A stretch of DNA of 64,000 nt from Emticicia sp. BO119 (GTDB taxonomy: Bacteria > Bacteroidota > Bacteroidia > Cytophagales > Spirosomataceae), in assembly GCF_013912375.1 (NCBI RefSeq), contig NZ_JACETV010000002.1, positions 930,001 to 994,000 of the forward strand, read 5' to 3'. This document shows positions 15,925-26,151 of the stretch, piece by piece. Position 1 is the first letter of the stretch. Each line of letters starts with the position of its first letter. The notes beneath the pieces were generated by a model that worked only from the letters and a program-made list of their open reading frames with translations, was not told the origin of the DNA and searched no databases. Made by a program: the position numbers and the translations under genes.

Positions 15925-18372
15925 ATGATACGCAATTACCTGAAAATCGCCTTAAGAAACCTTTTGAAAAGGAAAGGCTTTACACTACTCAATATCTTCG
16001 GCCTGGCTATTGGTATGACCTGCTGTCTGCTTATTTTGCAATATGTGAATTATGAACGTAGTTTTGATCAATTTCATAAGGATGCCGACAGAGTTGCACG
16101 CTTACGTATAGATAGTTATAATGAGGGCAAATTGCTTTGGAAATCTGCCACGGTTTTTCCAGCTTTTGCGCCGACCATGAAGAAAGAGTTTCCGGAGATT
16201 GAAGAAGCCGGTAGGCTGATTGATGCCAATGTATTACTTACCAACGAGGCGCGTAATATCAAGTTCAATGAGCAAAAAGGGTATTTTGCCGACCCTTCCA
16301 TATTGAAAATATTCTCAATACCGATGGTAAAGGGGAATCCTGCCACATCATTAAATGCGCCTGAAAAGATAATGTTATCAGAAAGCTATGCGAAAAAGTA
16401 TTTTACTGATGAAAATCCTATAGGTAAAGTTTTAAAAGTGAATGGTTTGGGAAATGCACGTGCCTTTGAGGTGACAGGTGTTTTTAAAGATTATCCTAAA
16501 AATTCTCATCTTATAATTGATTATCTGGTCTCATATTCCACGCTTGGGAAATACCTTAAAGAGCAGGGTGATACAGAAAACGCTACTGAAACGGCTTGGG
16601 GTTGGTATGATTTCTATACCTATTTTAAGCTGCGTCCTGATGCGACTATAGCGCAGGTACAAGCAAAGCTTCCGGCTTTGTGTGACCGCTATATTAATTC
16701 AAAGAGAGATCCTAAGAGCAATCGTAAAACCGAAGCTTACCTGATGCCAATGACTGATATTCATTTATATGCCAACTTTAATCAGGAGGCAGAAGTGAAT
16801 GGCAATGGACAGGCTGTATCGTGGTTGTTTCTGATTGCTTTCTTTATTCTGGCTATTGCCTGGACAAACTATATTAATCTTGCCACTGCTCGTTCATTAG
16901 AACGTGCAAAAGAAGTAGGAGTGCGTAAAGTAATGGGTGCTTTAAGAGAACAGTTGGTTGGTCAGTTTATGATGGAAAGCCTGATTCTTAATCTTTCGGC
17001 ATTAGCACTGTCTTTTACCGTTGCTCACTTTGCCATGCCAACTTTCAGTAATTTTTTAGAGCAGCAGATTGCTTTCAATTTTAGCAATAATGTAGGTTTC
17101 TGGCTCATTATGTTACTTGTTTTTGTGGCAGGTACTTTCCTTTCAGGCATGTATCCCGCCTTTGTTATGTCAGGAGTAAAGCCAATAATCGTACTGAAAG
17201 GTATTATGCCAAGGTTGACTGGTGGGGTATCTATGCGGCGGATACTGATTGTTTCTCAGTTTTCGGCTTCTATTGCATTAATCATAGGAACTATCGTGGT
17301 GTATCAGCAAATCAATTATATGAGAAATCAGAAGTTGGGCGTTGACATTGCACAAACACTGGTACTGGAAGGAGCAAGCTCTGTTAGGGATTCAGTATTC
17401 CAATCTTCGTTCAAACCATTTAAAAATGATATACTAAAACTGAATGGCGCTGAAAATATCAGTATTTCTTCTACAGTGCCTGGCGATGAAGTGTATTGGA
17501 CAAATGGCGCAAGATGGATGCGCAAACCTAAGGAATTTAATACAACTATGTATATCATGTCGATGGACTATGATTTCGTTCCGGCTTACGATATGAAAAT
17601 GGTAGCAGGCAGAGCTTTCTCTGAAAAATTTGGAGAAGACCAGCATCGCAAAAATATATTGCTGAATGAATCAGCCGTAAAAGCTTTGGGTATAGAAAGT
17701 GCACAGAAAGCTATCAATGAAAACGTAGTAGTAGGTGGTGATACCGTAAAGGTAATTGGGGTAATGGCAGATTTTCATCAGGAAAGTTTGAAGAGAGCGG
17801 TTAACCCGATGGTAGCCCGAATAAACCTTCAAAATGGGGGTTTTCATTCTATTAAATTGAAAACAACAGATGTAAGCAAAACCTTGGCTGAAATTCAAGG
17901 CTTATGGAATCGCTATTTTCCGAATGACCCATTCAATTATTTCTTCCTGGACAGGCATTTTGACCGCCAGTATAAATCAGATATTCTGTTCGGAAAAGTA
18001 TTCGGTTTTTTTGCCATGCTGGCCATTTTTGTAGCGTGCTTAGGGCTTTTGGGTTTATCTTCTTACAATGTTCTGCAACGTACCAAAGAAATTGGGGTAC
18101 GAAAAGTATTAGGCGCCAGTATTTCAAGTATTGTGGTACTACTATCTAAAGATTTTCTGAAACTGGTAATCATTGCTTCCTTAATTGCTTTTCCGATTGC
18201 CTGGTTGGTTATGAATCAATGGCTTCAGGATTTTGCCAGTCGGATTAATATACAATGGTGGGTGTTCCTGACAGCAGGTATTTCAGCCCTCATAATAGCA
18301 CTTATCACCATCAGTTTTCAATCAATCAAAGCGGCCTTGATGAATCCGGTGAAATCTTTAAAAACAGAATAA
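15925..18372 (+). CDS. MacB/FtsX-type ABC transporter permease (array copy 7)
   Basis: The protein has 815 residues from the ATG at 15925 (MIRNYLKIALRNLLKRK); the TTG at 15910 only adds spacer-encoded residues. FtsX blocks from about 298 and 688. TM2 ends AWTNYINLATARSLERAKEVG, with W-T replacing the C-I of most copies. The last block has LGLLGLSSYNVLQRTKEIGVRK, so the usual A-E before QR is lost. The pre-TM2 motif DIHLYANFNQEAEVNG belongs to the second group. Longest copy of the array. Tail KSLKTE. Confidence 0.92.
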   Translation: MIRNYLKIALRNLLKRKGFTLLNIFGLAIGMTCCLLILQYVNYERSFDQFHKDADRVARLRIDSYNEGKLLWKSATVFPAFAPTMKKEFPEIEEAGRLIDANVLLTNEARNIKFNEQKGYFADPSILKIFSIPMVKGNPATSLNAPEKIMLSESYAKKYFTDENPIGKVLKVNGLGNARAFEVTGVFKDYPKNSHLIIDYLVSYSTLGKYLKEQGDTENATETAWGWYDFYTYFKLRPDATIAQVQAKLPALCDRYINSKRDPKSNRKTEAYLMPMTDIHLYANFNQEAEVNGNGQAVSWLFLIAFFILAIAWTNYINLATARSLERAKEVGVRKVMGALREQLVGQFMMESLILNLSALALSFTVAHFAMPTFSNFLEQQIAFNFSNNVGFWLIMLLVFVAGTFLSGMYPAFVMSGVKPIIVLKGIMPRLTGGVSMRRILIVSQFSASIALIIGTIVVYQQINYMRNQKLGVDIAQTLVLEGASSVRDSVFQSSFKPFKNDILKLNGAENISISSTVPGDEVYWTNGARWMRKPKEFNTTMYIMSMDYDFVPAYDMKMVAGRAFSEKFGEDQHRKNILLNESAVKALGIESAQKAINENVVVGGDTVKVIGVMADFHQESLKRAVNPMVARINLQNGGFHSIKLKTTDVSKTLAEIQGLWNRYFPNDPFNYFFLDRHFDRQYKSDILFGKVFGFFAMLAIFVACLGLLGLSSYNVLQRTKEIGVRKVLGASISSIVVLLSKDFLKLVIIASLIAFPIAWLVMNQWLQDFASRINIQWWVFLTAGISALIIALITISFQSIKAALMNPVKSLKTE

Positions 18373-18392
18373 AGGTATTGGTGATAGGGCTT

Positions 18393-18565
18393 GGAGATGG
18401 TGGAATGAAAAAGAAAGTGAAATGTATTGATTTACTGCAACTTAGTAGCCTTTTTTTGCATCTAAAGTATCGTAAAAGATATTATTAATAACATAAACCA
18501 ATAAAGGAAAATTGAGGAAAACTTCAGGGTTAGATTACCTTCATTTCTTTCATTTTCCATTCTCC
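18393..18565. repeat. Array spacer 8: purine/pyrimidine inverted repeat with indels
   Basis: The purine arm 18393-18421 matches the complement of the pyrimidine arm 18540-18565 along its length with a few single-base gaps. The right arm shows units CATTTCT, TTCATTT and CCATTCT near 7-bp spacing. About 120 bases lie between, with no gene seen. Confidence 0.6.
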
Positions 18566-18574
18566 TAAAAAATT

Positions 18575-21013
18575 ATGATACGCAATTACTTGAAAATCGC
18601 CTGGCGGAATTTGTTGAAAAACAAAACATTTTCGCTTATTAACATTTCAGGGCTGGCTATTGGTTTCAGCAGCTTTATATTGATTGGCTTATATGTGATT
18701 GATGAACTCAGCTACGATAAATTTAATGAAAAAGCTGACCGGATCTACCGCCTTGAAGCCGATATACGTTTCGGTGGAACTGATTTACGCCTCGCTGTAA
18801 GTGCTGACCCCGCCGGAGCTGTACTGAAAAAAGATTATCCTGAAGTAGAACAATATGTAAGATTCTATGCCAGCGAAGGCTCTAAGTTTGTAAAAAAGGG
18901 TAATGAGTATATTACAGAAAACGACGTTGTATATGCCGACTCTACACTCTTTGATGTATTTACTTTGCCTGTAATTGCTGGTAATCCTAAAACTGCCTTA
19001 GACAAGCCTAACACGGTTGTTATTAGTGAGAGTACTGCAAAAAAATATTTTGGTAATACCGATGTTTTAGGAAAGAGCCTTGAAGTGGGGATTCAGGAAA
19101 AGACACTCTATAATATTACGGCAGTAATGAAGGATATTCCGAAGAACTCACATTTTCATTTTGATATGATTTTCTCAATGGATAATGTGGATTATGGTTT
19201 CGGGAATTTCCTGAGCCATAATTTTCATACTTATATTGTTCTGCGAAAAGGAACTGACTATAAGGCCTTTGAAAAAAAATTAGAACAGGTAATTGTTAAA
19301 TATGTGGTTCCGCAAGCCAAAGAATTTATGCAGGTGAACAGCATTGAGGAATTTAGGAAGTCGGGCAATAAATTAGAATATAGCTTAATGCCTCTTACTG
19401 ATATTCATCTGAAATCTGATAGATTCCCTGAATTAGGTGTGAATGGAAATATACAATACGTTTATATTTTCTCGGCAGTTGCCTTGTTTGTGCTATTATT
19501 GGCCTGTATTAACTTTATGAATCTCTCAACTGCCCGTTCAGCCAATCGGGCTAAAGAAGTAGGCATCCGCAAGGTTTTAGGTACTGGCAAAGGTACTTTA
19601 ATGAGTCAGTTTATGGCGGAGTCGGCTTTGATGAGTTATCTTGCTTTTGTGGTAGCCTTATTGCTTACCTGGCTTATCTTACCTTACTTTAATGATCTGG
19701 CCGCTAAGTCGTTTACTTTTAGCACCTTGTTCTCATTAAAAACTTTACCTTTGCTTTTATTATTACCTGTGGCAGTGGGTATAATAGCAGGGTATTATCC
19801 TGCATTTTTTCTTTCTTCTTTCAGACCGATTGTTGTGCTAAAAGGTAAGATAAATGCCGGATTCCAGAAAAGTAATTTTCGTAATGCTTTAGTGACCTTC
19901 CAGTTTTTTACTTCAATATTTCTGGTTATAAGCACCATTATTGTTTATCGGCAGTTAAACTATATTCAGACCAAAAATGTAGGTTTCAACAAAGATCAGG
20001 TTTTAATTATTGATGGGACAAGTGCCTTAGGCCAGAAATCTGAATCTTTCAAAAATGAAGTTATGAAGCTGGCTGGTGTTCAGAACGGTACTAATGCAGG
20101 TTATCTACCGGTATCCAATTCTTCCCGTAATGATAACAGTTTTTCTAAAGAAGCTGTAATGGATATGAAAAATGGCTTCAATATGCAGGTATGGAGGGTA
20201 GACTATGATTATATTCCTACTTTGGGAATGAAAATTGTAAAAGGTAGAAACTTCTCCAGGCAATTTGGTGCTGATTCAAGCGGCATTATTATCAATGAAG
20301 CAGCCGCAAAGATATTAGGTTATGAAAATCCGATTGGAAAAAAATTGTACACTTCAGATGGGCCACCCAATTCTGGTCAGAATATAACCTATGAAATAGT
20401 TGGAGTAGTTGAAAATTTTCATTTTTCTTCTATGCATGAAACCATCGGGCCTTTAAGTATGCGTTTGGGCAGAAGCAACTGGTCAATGGCATTTAAAGTG
20501 CGTACTGACGACTTGAAAGCACTGGTCAATAAAATAGAACAGAAATACAGAGCTATGGCTCCTGAAATGCCATTCAGCTATAATTTTTTAGATGAAAGCT
20601 TTGACCAGATGTATCGTGCCGAGCAGAGAGTTGGTAAAATAGCCATCACTTTTGCTATTCTTACGGTGTTGATTGCTTGCCTTGGGTTATTTGGCCTTGT
20701 AACGTATATCTCTGAACAACGCACTAAAGAAGTAGGTATAAGAAAGGTATTGGGAGCATCGGTTTTTAGTATTACGACACTGCTAACCAAAGATTTTATC
20801 AAATTAGTGGTAGTAGCCTTGCTTGTTGCCAGTCCGATAGCTTATTGGCTAATGAACAAATGGCTCACAGATTTTACTTATCGTATTGATATTGAATGGT
20901 GGGTCTTTGCCTTAGCAGGTGTAATCGCTATTTTGATTGCTATATTGACAGTAAGTTATCAGGCTATTAAATCAGCCCTGATGAATCCGGTTAAATCGTT
21001 GAAGACAGAATAG
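18575..21013 (+). CDS. MacB/FtsX-type ABC transporter permease (array copy 8)
   Basis: The protein has 812 residues and begins MIRNYLKIAWRNLLKNK. FtsX blocks from about 293 (TARSANRAKEVGIRKVLGT) and 687 (SEQRTKEVGIRKVLGAS). Pre-TM2 motif DIHLKSDRFPELGVNG; after TM5 NYIQTKNVGFNKDQ, as in copy 12 (NYIQNKELGYSKD). The loop HSFHFDMIFSMDN-like region of the first periplasmic domain carries the KNSHFHF signature also seen in copies 6 and 12. Tail KSLKTE. ATG preceded by taaaaaatt. Confidence 0.92.
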   Translation: MIRNYLKIAWRNLLKNKTFSLINISGLAIGFSSFILIGLYVIDELSYDKFNEKADRIYRLEADIRFGGTDLRLAVSADPAGAVLKKDYPEVEQYVRFYASEGSKFVKKGNEYITENDVVYADSTLFDVFTLPVIAGNPKTALDKPNTVVISESTAKKYFGNTDVLGKSLEVGIQEKTLYNITAVMKDIPKNSHFHFDMIFSMDNVDYGFGNFLSHNFHTYIVLRKGTDYKAFEKKLEQVIVKYVVPQAKEFMQVNSIEEFRKSGNKLEYSLMPLTDIHLKSDRFPELGVNGNIQYVYIFSAVALFVLLLACINFMNLSTARSANRAKEVGIRKVLGTGKGTLMSQFMAESALMSYLAFVVALLLTWLILPYFNDLAAKSFTFSTLFSLKTLPLLLLLPVAVGIIAGYYPAFFLSSFRPIVVLKGKINAGFQKSNFRNALVTFQFFTSIFLVISTIIVYRQLNYIQTKNVGFNKDQVLIIDGTSALGQKSESFKNEVMKLAGVQNGTNAGYLPVSNSSRNDNSFSKEAVMDMKNGFNMQVWRVDYDYIPTLGMKIVKGRNFSRQFGADSSGIIINEAAAKILGYENPIGKKLYTSDGPPNSGQNITYEIVGVVENFHFSSMHETIGPLSMRLGRSNWSMAFKVRTDDLKALVNKIEQKYRAMAPEMPFSYNFLDESFDQMYRAEQRVGKIAITFAILTVLIACLGLFGLVTYISEQRTKEVGIRKVLGASVFSITTLLTKDFIKLVVVALLVASPIAYWLMNKWLTDFTYRIDIEWWVFALAGVIAILIAILTVSYQAIKSALMNPVKSLKTE

Positions 21014-21029
21014 TGGAGAAAGGAGACGG

Positions 21030-21123
21030 AAAACGGAGAAAGGATTTTTTAAATATTAGAGTTTTTAAATTAGAATAGATTAGGAAAAGGGATTTTTTCA
21101 ATCCTTTTTCCTTTCTCCGTTTT
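21030..21123. repeat. Array spacer 9: 14-bp perfect inverted repeat
   Basis: AAAACGGAGAAAGG (21030-21043) has a perfect complement at 21110-21123. The pyrimidine arm runs CCTTTTT, CCTTTCT, CCGTTTT, TCGTTAA in 7-bp register. The 66-base loop is AT-rich. Confidence 0.78.
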
Positions 21124-21142
21124 TCGTTAACCTGACAAAATT

Positions 21143-23578
21143 ATGCTAAAAAACTATTTCAAAATCGCCTGGAGGAATTTGATGAGACACAAGGTGTTTT
21201 CTTTCATCAATATCTTTGGCTTAACGGTTGGCTTAACCAGCTTTCTTTTAATTGCCTTATACATTTTTGATGAACTGACATTCGACAGTTTTCATACCCA
21301 TGCCGATAATATTTATCGGTTAGTGAATAAAAAAGTCTCTGCTGAAGGCAAAGAGGCTAAAGTGGCCAGTGTAGCCTATCAGATTTCAGAGGCCGGGAAA
21401 ACTACTTTTCCGGAAATCATAAAAGCAGCCAGATTTACTACCTCGGGTAGAACCAATGTAGGGACACAGGAAAATACGAACGTTTTTTATGAAAATTATT
21501 CAATTGCCAATAGCGATTTTTTAGAGGTGCTAGACTTCGATTTATTGTCAGGCAACCGAAAGACGGCTTTAACTGCTCCAAATTCAGTAGTTCTCACTGA
21601 AGAATCTGCGATGAAATACTTTAATTCTACCAATGTAATCGGTAAAGCGATTAAAGTAGACGGCGATTCTCTTCCTTATACAGTTACAGCCGTTCTGAAA
21701 GATATTCCTGTCAATTCGCATATTTCATTCAATATAGTTTTTTCGGAGTCAAGTATTACGGGTAAGCGTTTCCGTGATTTCATCAGTTCAGACTGGAGTT
21801 CTGATAACTTTACGACCTATCTTTTGCTCGACGCAAAAGCTGAACCGAAAAGTCTGGAGTCAAAGCTCAACCAGTTAATAAAATCTAAACGCTCATCTGA
21901 CGAAAAAGATAAGTACACCTATTCGCTTCAGCCGATAAAAGACATTCATTTTTACTCAAACGATTTTGAGGGAGCATCGGGAGGTAACCTTGCCTATATC
22001 TATATTTTTGCTGTACTGGCAGTCTTTGTATTGGTGATTGCTTGCATCAATTACATGAATCTTACAACAGCCAGGTTTGCTAACCGTGCCAGAGAAATAG
22101 GCGTACGTAAAACAGCAGGCGCTACTCGCGAAAACCTGATTAAACAGTTTATAGCCGAGGCATTTATGATGACAGCCATTGCGTTATTCTTAGCCTTATT
22201 GGTTGTGCAGGCATTGTTACCCTACTTCAATAATTTTACCCATAAAGAACTCACACTTAATTTTAATACAGATTATCGTATCTGGGTTGGTGTAGGTATT
22301 GTTGTAGTAGTAGCCAGTCTGATGTCAGGGATGTATCCTGCTTTGTTTCAATCCAGTATCAGGCCGATTTTATTGCTGAAAAATAAAATCAACGTAGGTA
22401 AAGGTAGTCTTTCAATCCGCCGCCTGCTTGTTATCTTCCAGTTTTCTCTGTCTATTATTATGATAGTGGCTACTGCCATAGTGTATCTTCAAATGAGATA
22501 TATAGACACAAAAGATATGGGTTTTAAGAAAGATCAGTTAGTAATAGTAGATATAAATAGTGGTAAAGTAAGACGTGGTGCCGAAACCATCAAAAGAGAA
22601 TTTGCTAAACTATCTCAGGTAAAAAATGTATCAGTTAGCTCTCGTGTGCCCGGTGAATGGAAAAATCTGGTGAAAGTACGGGCGAAAAATGAGAATATTA
22701 CCTCCTTAGAAGGTAAGGATATGTATTTTTTAGGCATAGATGACCAATTCGTGAAAACCTATGATATTCAGTTAGTAAAGGGTAGAAACTTTACTAATAC
22801 AGGTACAACTGACTCTACTGCTGTTATTATTAATGAAAGTGCTGCTAAACAATTGGGTATTACACAGGCATCAAACCAGATAATTGAGATTCCGAGTGTT
22901 GATTATGGTGGTAGTATCGAAAAACTCGATGCTTCGTTTAATGTAAGGGTGGTAGGTATAGTTAAAGACTTCAATTTCCAGTCATTACATCAGTCCGTTT
23001 CCCCCATGATATTAGGGTTTCGAAATAATCCTTTTCAAAGTATTGATTATTTCAGCAGCAGAGTTAACTCAGATAATATCAGCCAGACCCTCAAGCAGAT
23101 GGATAATATTCTACACAGCATAGATGCCGATCATTTGTTTGAATACCATTTTTTGGATAAGCAATGGGATTTATTCTATCAACAAGACCAGATACAGCAA
23201 ACCATCTTCTTGATTGTAGCAATACTCACAATTCTGATTGCTTGCTTAGGGTTGTTTGGTCTGGCAACTTATGCAGCCGAGCAACGTATAAAGGAAATAG
23301 GTGTCCGCAAGGTTTTAGGAGCAAGTATCGGTAGCATCATTGTGATTCTGACAAAAGACTTTGTAAAACTGGTATTGATAGCAGCTCTCATTGCCTTTCC
23401 GATAGCCTGGTGGGCCATGCACAACTGGCTGCAAGACTTTGCTTATCATATTGACATAAAATGGTGGGTATTTGCGCTGGCAGGTATGATAGCCATAACA
23501 ATAGCCTTGCTTACAATCAGTTACCAGACTATCAGGGCTGCACTAATGAATCCGGTAAAATCTTTGAAATCAGAATAG
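21143..23578 (+). CDS. MacB/FtsX-type ABC transporter permease (array copy 9)
   Basis: The protein has 811 residues and begins MLKNYFKIAWRNLMRHK. FtsX blocks from about 286 (CINYMNLTTARFANRAREIG, VRKTAGA) and 690 (AEQRIKEIGVRKVLGAS). Pre-TM2 motif DIHFYSNDFEGASGG, second group. It has QTIRAALMNPVKSLKSE instead of QAIKAAL at the end. Its second periplasmic domain carries an insertion around IPSVDYGGSIEKLDASF before the conserved VVGIVKDFNF strand. Confidence 0.92.
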   Translation: MLKNYFKIAWRNLMRHKVFSFINIFGLTVGLTSFLLIALYIFDELTFDSFHTHADNIYRLVNKKVSAEGKEAKVASVAYQISEAGKTTFPEIIKAARFTTSGRTNVGTQENTNVFYENYSIANSDFLEVLDFDLLSGNRKTALTAPNSVVLTEESAMKYFNSTNVIGKAIKVDGDSLPYTVTAVLKDIPVNSHISFNIVFSESSITGKRFRDFISSDWSSDNFTTYLLLDAKAEPKSLESKLNQLIKSKRSSDEKDKYTYSLQPIKDIHFYSNDFEGASGGNLAYIYIFAVLAVFVLVIACINYMNLTTARFANRAREIGVRKTAGATRENLIKQFIAEAFMMTAIALFLALLVVQALLPYFNNFTHKELTLNFNTDYRIWVGVGIVVVVASLMSGMYPALFQSSIRPILLLKNKINVGKGSLSIRRLLVIFQFSLSIIMIVATAIVYLQMRYIDTKDMGFKKDQLVIVDINSGKVRRGAETIKREFAKLSQVKNVSVSSRVPGEWKNLVKVRAKNENITSLEGKDMYFLGIDDQFVKTYDIQLVKGRNFTNTGTTDSTAVIINESAAKQLGITQASNQIIEIPSVDYGGSIEKLDASFNVRVVGIVKDFNFQSLHQSVSPMILGFRNNPFQSIDYFSSRVNSDNISQTLKQMDNILHSIDADHLFEYHFLDKQWDLFYQQDQIQQTIFLIVAILTILIACLGLFGLATYAAEQRIKEIGVRKVLGASIGSIIVILTKDFVKLVLIAALIAFPIAWWAMHNWLQDFAYHIDIKWWVFALAGMIAITIALLTISYQTIRAALMNPVKSLKSE

Positions 23579-23587
23579 CAATGAGTC

Positions 23588-23631
23588 GGGAGTATAGAGT
23601 TCAGGGAGATAGCCTTGCCCTATGCTCCCTG
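23588..23631. repeat. Array spacer 10: short inverted repeats
   Basis: GGGAGTATAG (23588-23597) pairs with CTATGCTCCC (23620-23629) at 9 of 10 positions, the tenth being a G-T pair. CAGGGAG (23602-23608) pairs perfectly with 23625-23631. The two pairings overlap on the right arm, so they are alternatives. Confidence 0.68.
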
Positions 23632-23654
23632 CTCTTTGTCCAAAGCAAAAAACT

Positions 23655-26048
23655 ATGCTCAAAAACTACGTCAAAATCGCCTTCAGAAATTTACTGAAAA
23701 ACAAGGTTTTCAGTATTATCAACATAGTAGGGCTGGCCATAGGGATGGCTGTTTGTATGTTGATTCTGCTGTATGTTTCACACGAGTTAAGTTATGATAA
23801 ATTTCACAGGAATGGGAAGAATATCTTTCAAACTCTGGTGAAGATGAAGTTTGGTGCTAATGAAGTACAGTTTAATCTGGTATCAAAAAACTTTGGTAAT
23901 GCCGTAAAACAGACGAATCCTGAGGTGCTTGATTATGTACGTATCGGTACTCCTTTTGGAGATGATGTGGTGATTAAGTCTGACGAAAATCACAAGTTTT
24001 TTGAGCGTAAATTCGTTTTCTCAGAACCCTCTTTGTTTAATCTTTTTTCGATAAATCTTCTGCAGGGTAACCCGAAAACTGTGCTGGCCGAACCAAATAC
24101 AGTGGTGATTAATGAAGAAATGGCGCAGAAATATTTTGGGAAAACAGACCCTGTAGGCAAGGCCATTACTTATAATAAAAAAGATGTTCTGACTATTACA
24201 GGTATATTCAGGAAATTGCCTACCAATTCTACGCTTGATTTTGATTTCATAGGTTCATTTTTAACTTATGATGCCATTATGAAACGGGAAAGGGTGCAAA
24301 TGTATGAGTCGGATGAGATGGTAGGAACAGGAAGCTATGAAACCTATTTTTTATTGAATAAGCCTGAATCAGTTGCTAAGGTAGAAAAGGTCATCCCGAA
24401 AGTGTTAACCAAAGACGAAAATAATGGCCTTATTTCGCATTCTACTTTTGTATTAACACCATTTCTTGACTCTCATTTAGGCAATAACTGGGGCGATTTT
24501 TCTAATACCAAATATGTTTCTATATTCCTGATTATTGCTGGAATTGTATTGCTTCTGGCTTTAATTAACTATATGAGCCTTACAACAGCGCGGTCTACGG
24601 TTAGGGTAAAAGAGGTCGGAGTACGCAAGGTTTTAGGAGCTAATCGTCAACATTTGGCCACGCAATTTTATGGAGAGTCTATTATAGTAAGCCTGATTTC
24701 ATTTGTACTGGCATTGATTTTATTTCAGCTTTTAAAACAGCCTTTTTATAATTTATTGAGCCTTAATATTGATGATTCTTTCATTACAAGCCCACTGTTT
24801 TTGAGTATCCTATTGGCTTTACTGGTTTTCACATCTTTAGTAGCAGGTAGTTATCCGGCTTTGCTTTTGTCTAAATTTTCGCCTATTCAGGTACTGAAAG
24901 GTAAGTTTGCCTCTGGTAATCAAGGCACTAATTTACGTCGTGTCTTTATTGTGTTTCAGTTCATGGCATCAGTGGTGATGATTATTTGTAGTATGGTGGT
25001 GCAGAAACAATTAAGGTATCTCCAAACCAGGAAAATAGGTTTGAACAAAGAACAGGTATTGGTGTTACCTCTCCCGAATGAAGCCCGCAAGCACCCAATT
25101 GCATTAAGACACGACTTAAAGCAAGAGGCGGGTATTCAACAGATAGGTGCTTCTTCCTTATCGATGTTTTCGGGTGGCTGGAATATGTATTTTACCAAAA
25201 CCCCGACTACCAACGAAGATGTGAGTATCAATAATATGGAAGTAGACGAAGATTTTCTGAAAATTCTGCAATTGGACTGGAAAGTGAAACCTGCCAGTAT
25301 AGAACAGTTAGCTTTTGGTGACGATAAGATTGTGATTAATGAAACGGCTGTCGAAAAGCTTAAAATAGTAGAGAAGCCTATCGGGCAGCATTTGAATTTA
25401 GCCGGACACAACCGGGAAATTGTGGGGGTAGTTAAAGACTTTAACTTTACTTCTTTACAGCAGAAAATAGATGGTATGTTGCTAATGGTGGTAAAAGATA
25501 CTACTCAACTACGGACGCTATATCTGAAAATAGACCCGAAAGTAGACCTGCAAAAAAGATTAGCTTCTATTGAAAAAGTCTATAAAAAATACGAAGTCGA
25601 TGTGCCTTTCGATTATTATTTCTTAGACGATGCCTTTAACAAACAATATCGCTCAGAGCAACGTATGGGAAGCCTTTTTGCCGGCTTTACAACTGTGGCT
25701 ATTCTTATTGCCTGCATGGGTCTGTTTGGGCTGATTACTTTTACAGCCGAGCAAAAAATAAAAGAAATTGGTATCAGAAAAGTATTAGGTGCAACTATTG
25801 GGAATATTGTGGGTCTATTATCCAGAGACTTCATTCGCCTCGTATTAATCGCCAATGGTATTGCTTTTCCGATAGCTTATTATTTCATGAATGACTGGCT
25901 GCAAGGCTTTGCCTACAAAACCGATATAGGTGCGGGCATTTTTGTAACAGCAGGTATTTTAGCTATCAGCATTGCCTTGCTCACAGTTCTTTATCAGGCC
26001 ATCAGGGCGGCATTAATGAATCCGGTGAAGTCATTGAAGTCGGAGTAA
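23655..26048 (+). CDS. MacB/FtsX-type ABC transporter permease (array copy 10)
   Basis: The protein has 797 residues from the ATG at 23655 (MLKNYVKIAFRNLLKNK); an upstream in-frame start at 23622 would only translate the spacer. FtsX blocks from about 285 (LINYMSLTTARSTVRVKEVG, VRKVLGA) and 672 (AEQKIKEIGIRKVLGAT). It lacks the DIHL motif and has FLDSHLGNNWGDFSNTKYVSIF-type sequence before TM2, so it stands apart from both main groups. The final helices carry VLYQAIRAALMNPVKSLKSE-like residues. Confidence 0.91.
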   Translation: MLKNYVKIAFRNLLKNKVFSIINIVGLAIGMAVCMLILLYVSHELSYDKFHRNGKNIFQTLVKMKFGANEVQFNLVSKNFGNAVKQTNPEVLDYVRIGTPFGDDVVIKSDENHKFFERKFVFSEPSLFNLFSINLLQGNPKTVLAEPNTVVINEEMAQKYFGKTDPVGKAITYNKKDVLTITGIFRKLPTNSTLDFDFIGSFLTYDAIMKRERVQMYESDEMVGTGSYETYFLLNKPESVAKVEKVIPKVLTKDENNGLISHSTFVLTPFLDSHLGNNWGDFSNTKYVSIFLIIAGIVLLLALINYMSLTTARSTVRVKEVGVRKVLGANRQHLATQFYGESIIVSLISFVLALILFQLLKQPFYNLLSLNIDDSFITSPLFLSILLALLVFTSLVAGSYPALLLSKFSPIQVLKGKFASGNQGTNLRRVFIVFQFMASVVMIICSMVVQKQLRYLQTRKIGLNKEQVLVLPLPNEARKHPIALRHDLKQEAGIQQIGASSLSMFSGGWNMYFTKTPTTNEDVSINNMEVDEDFLKILQLDWKVKPASIEQLAFGDDKIVINETAVEKLKIVEKPIGQHLNLAGHNREIVGVVKDFNFTSLQQKIDGMLLMVVKDTTQLRTLYLKIDPKVDLQKRLASIEKVYKKYEVDVPFDYYFLDDAFNKQYRSEQRMGSLFAGFTTVAILIACMGLFGLITFTAEQKIKEIGIRKVLGATIGNIVGLLSRDFIRLVLIANGIAFPIAYYFMNDWLQGFAYKTDIGAGIFVTAGILAISIALLTVLYQAIRAALMNPVKSLKSE

Positions 26049-26124
26049 AACGGAAAGAAGAATCTGAAGAGTATTATCCTTTTAATTATTCTTTAGATGG
26101 AGGCATCTTCTTCCTTTCTCTGTT
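26049..26124. repeat. Array spacer 11: purine/pyrimidine inverted repeat
   Basis: The A/G-rich arm from 26049 (aacggaaagaagaa) is imperfectly complementary to the C/T-rich arm 26105-26124 (ending ctctgtt). It is the same arrangement as the other spacers, with little exact sequence in common with spacers 1 to 4. Confidence 0.55.
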
Positions 26125-26151
26125 AACCTTTTTCCTTTTACCTACAAAATT

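Noticed and set aside
23579-23654. Spacer hairpins as ordinary intrinsic terminators
   Set aside because: Most lack a T-run directly after the right arm and are followed at once by the next start codon, unlike the clear terminators at 28519 or 47880; premature termination in an array of co-directional genes is also unlikely.
489-26124. Repeated GGGCAGAG/CTCTGCCC blocks as a CRISPR or transposon remnant
   Set aside because: They occur once per spacer, differ in sequence, lack constant repeats and spacers, and have no cas or transposase genes or target-site duplications nearby.
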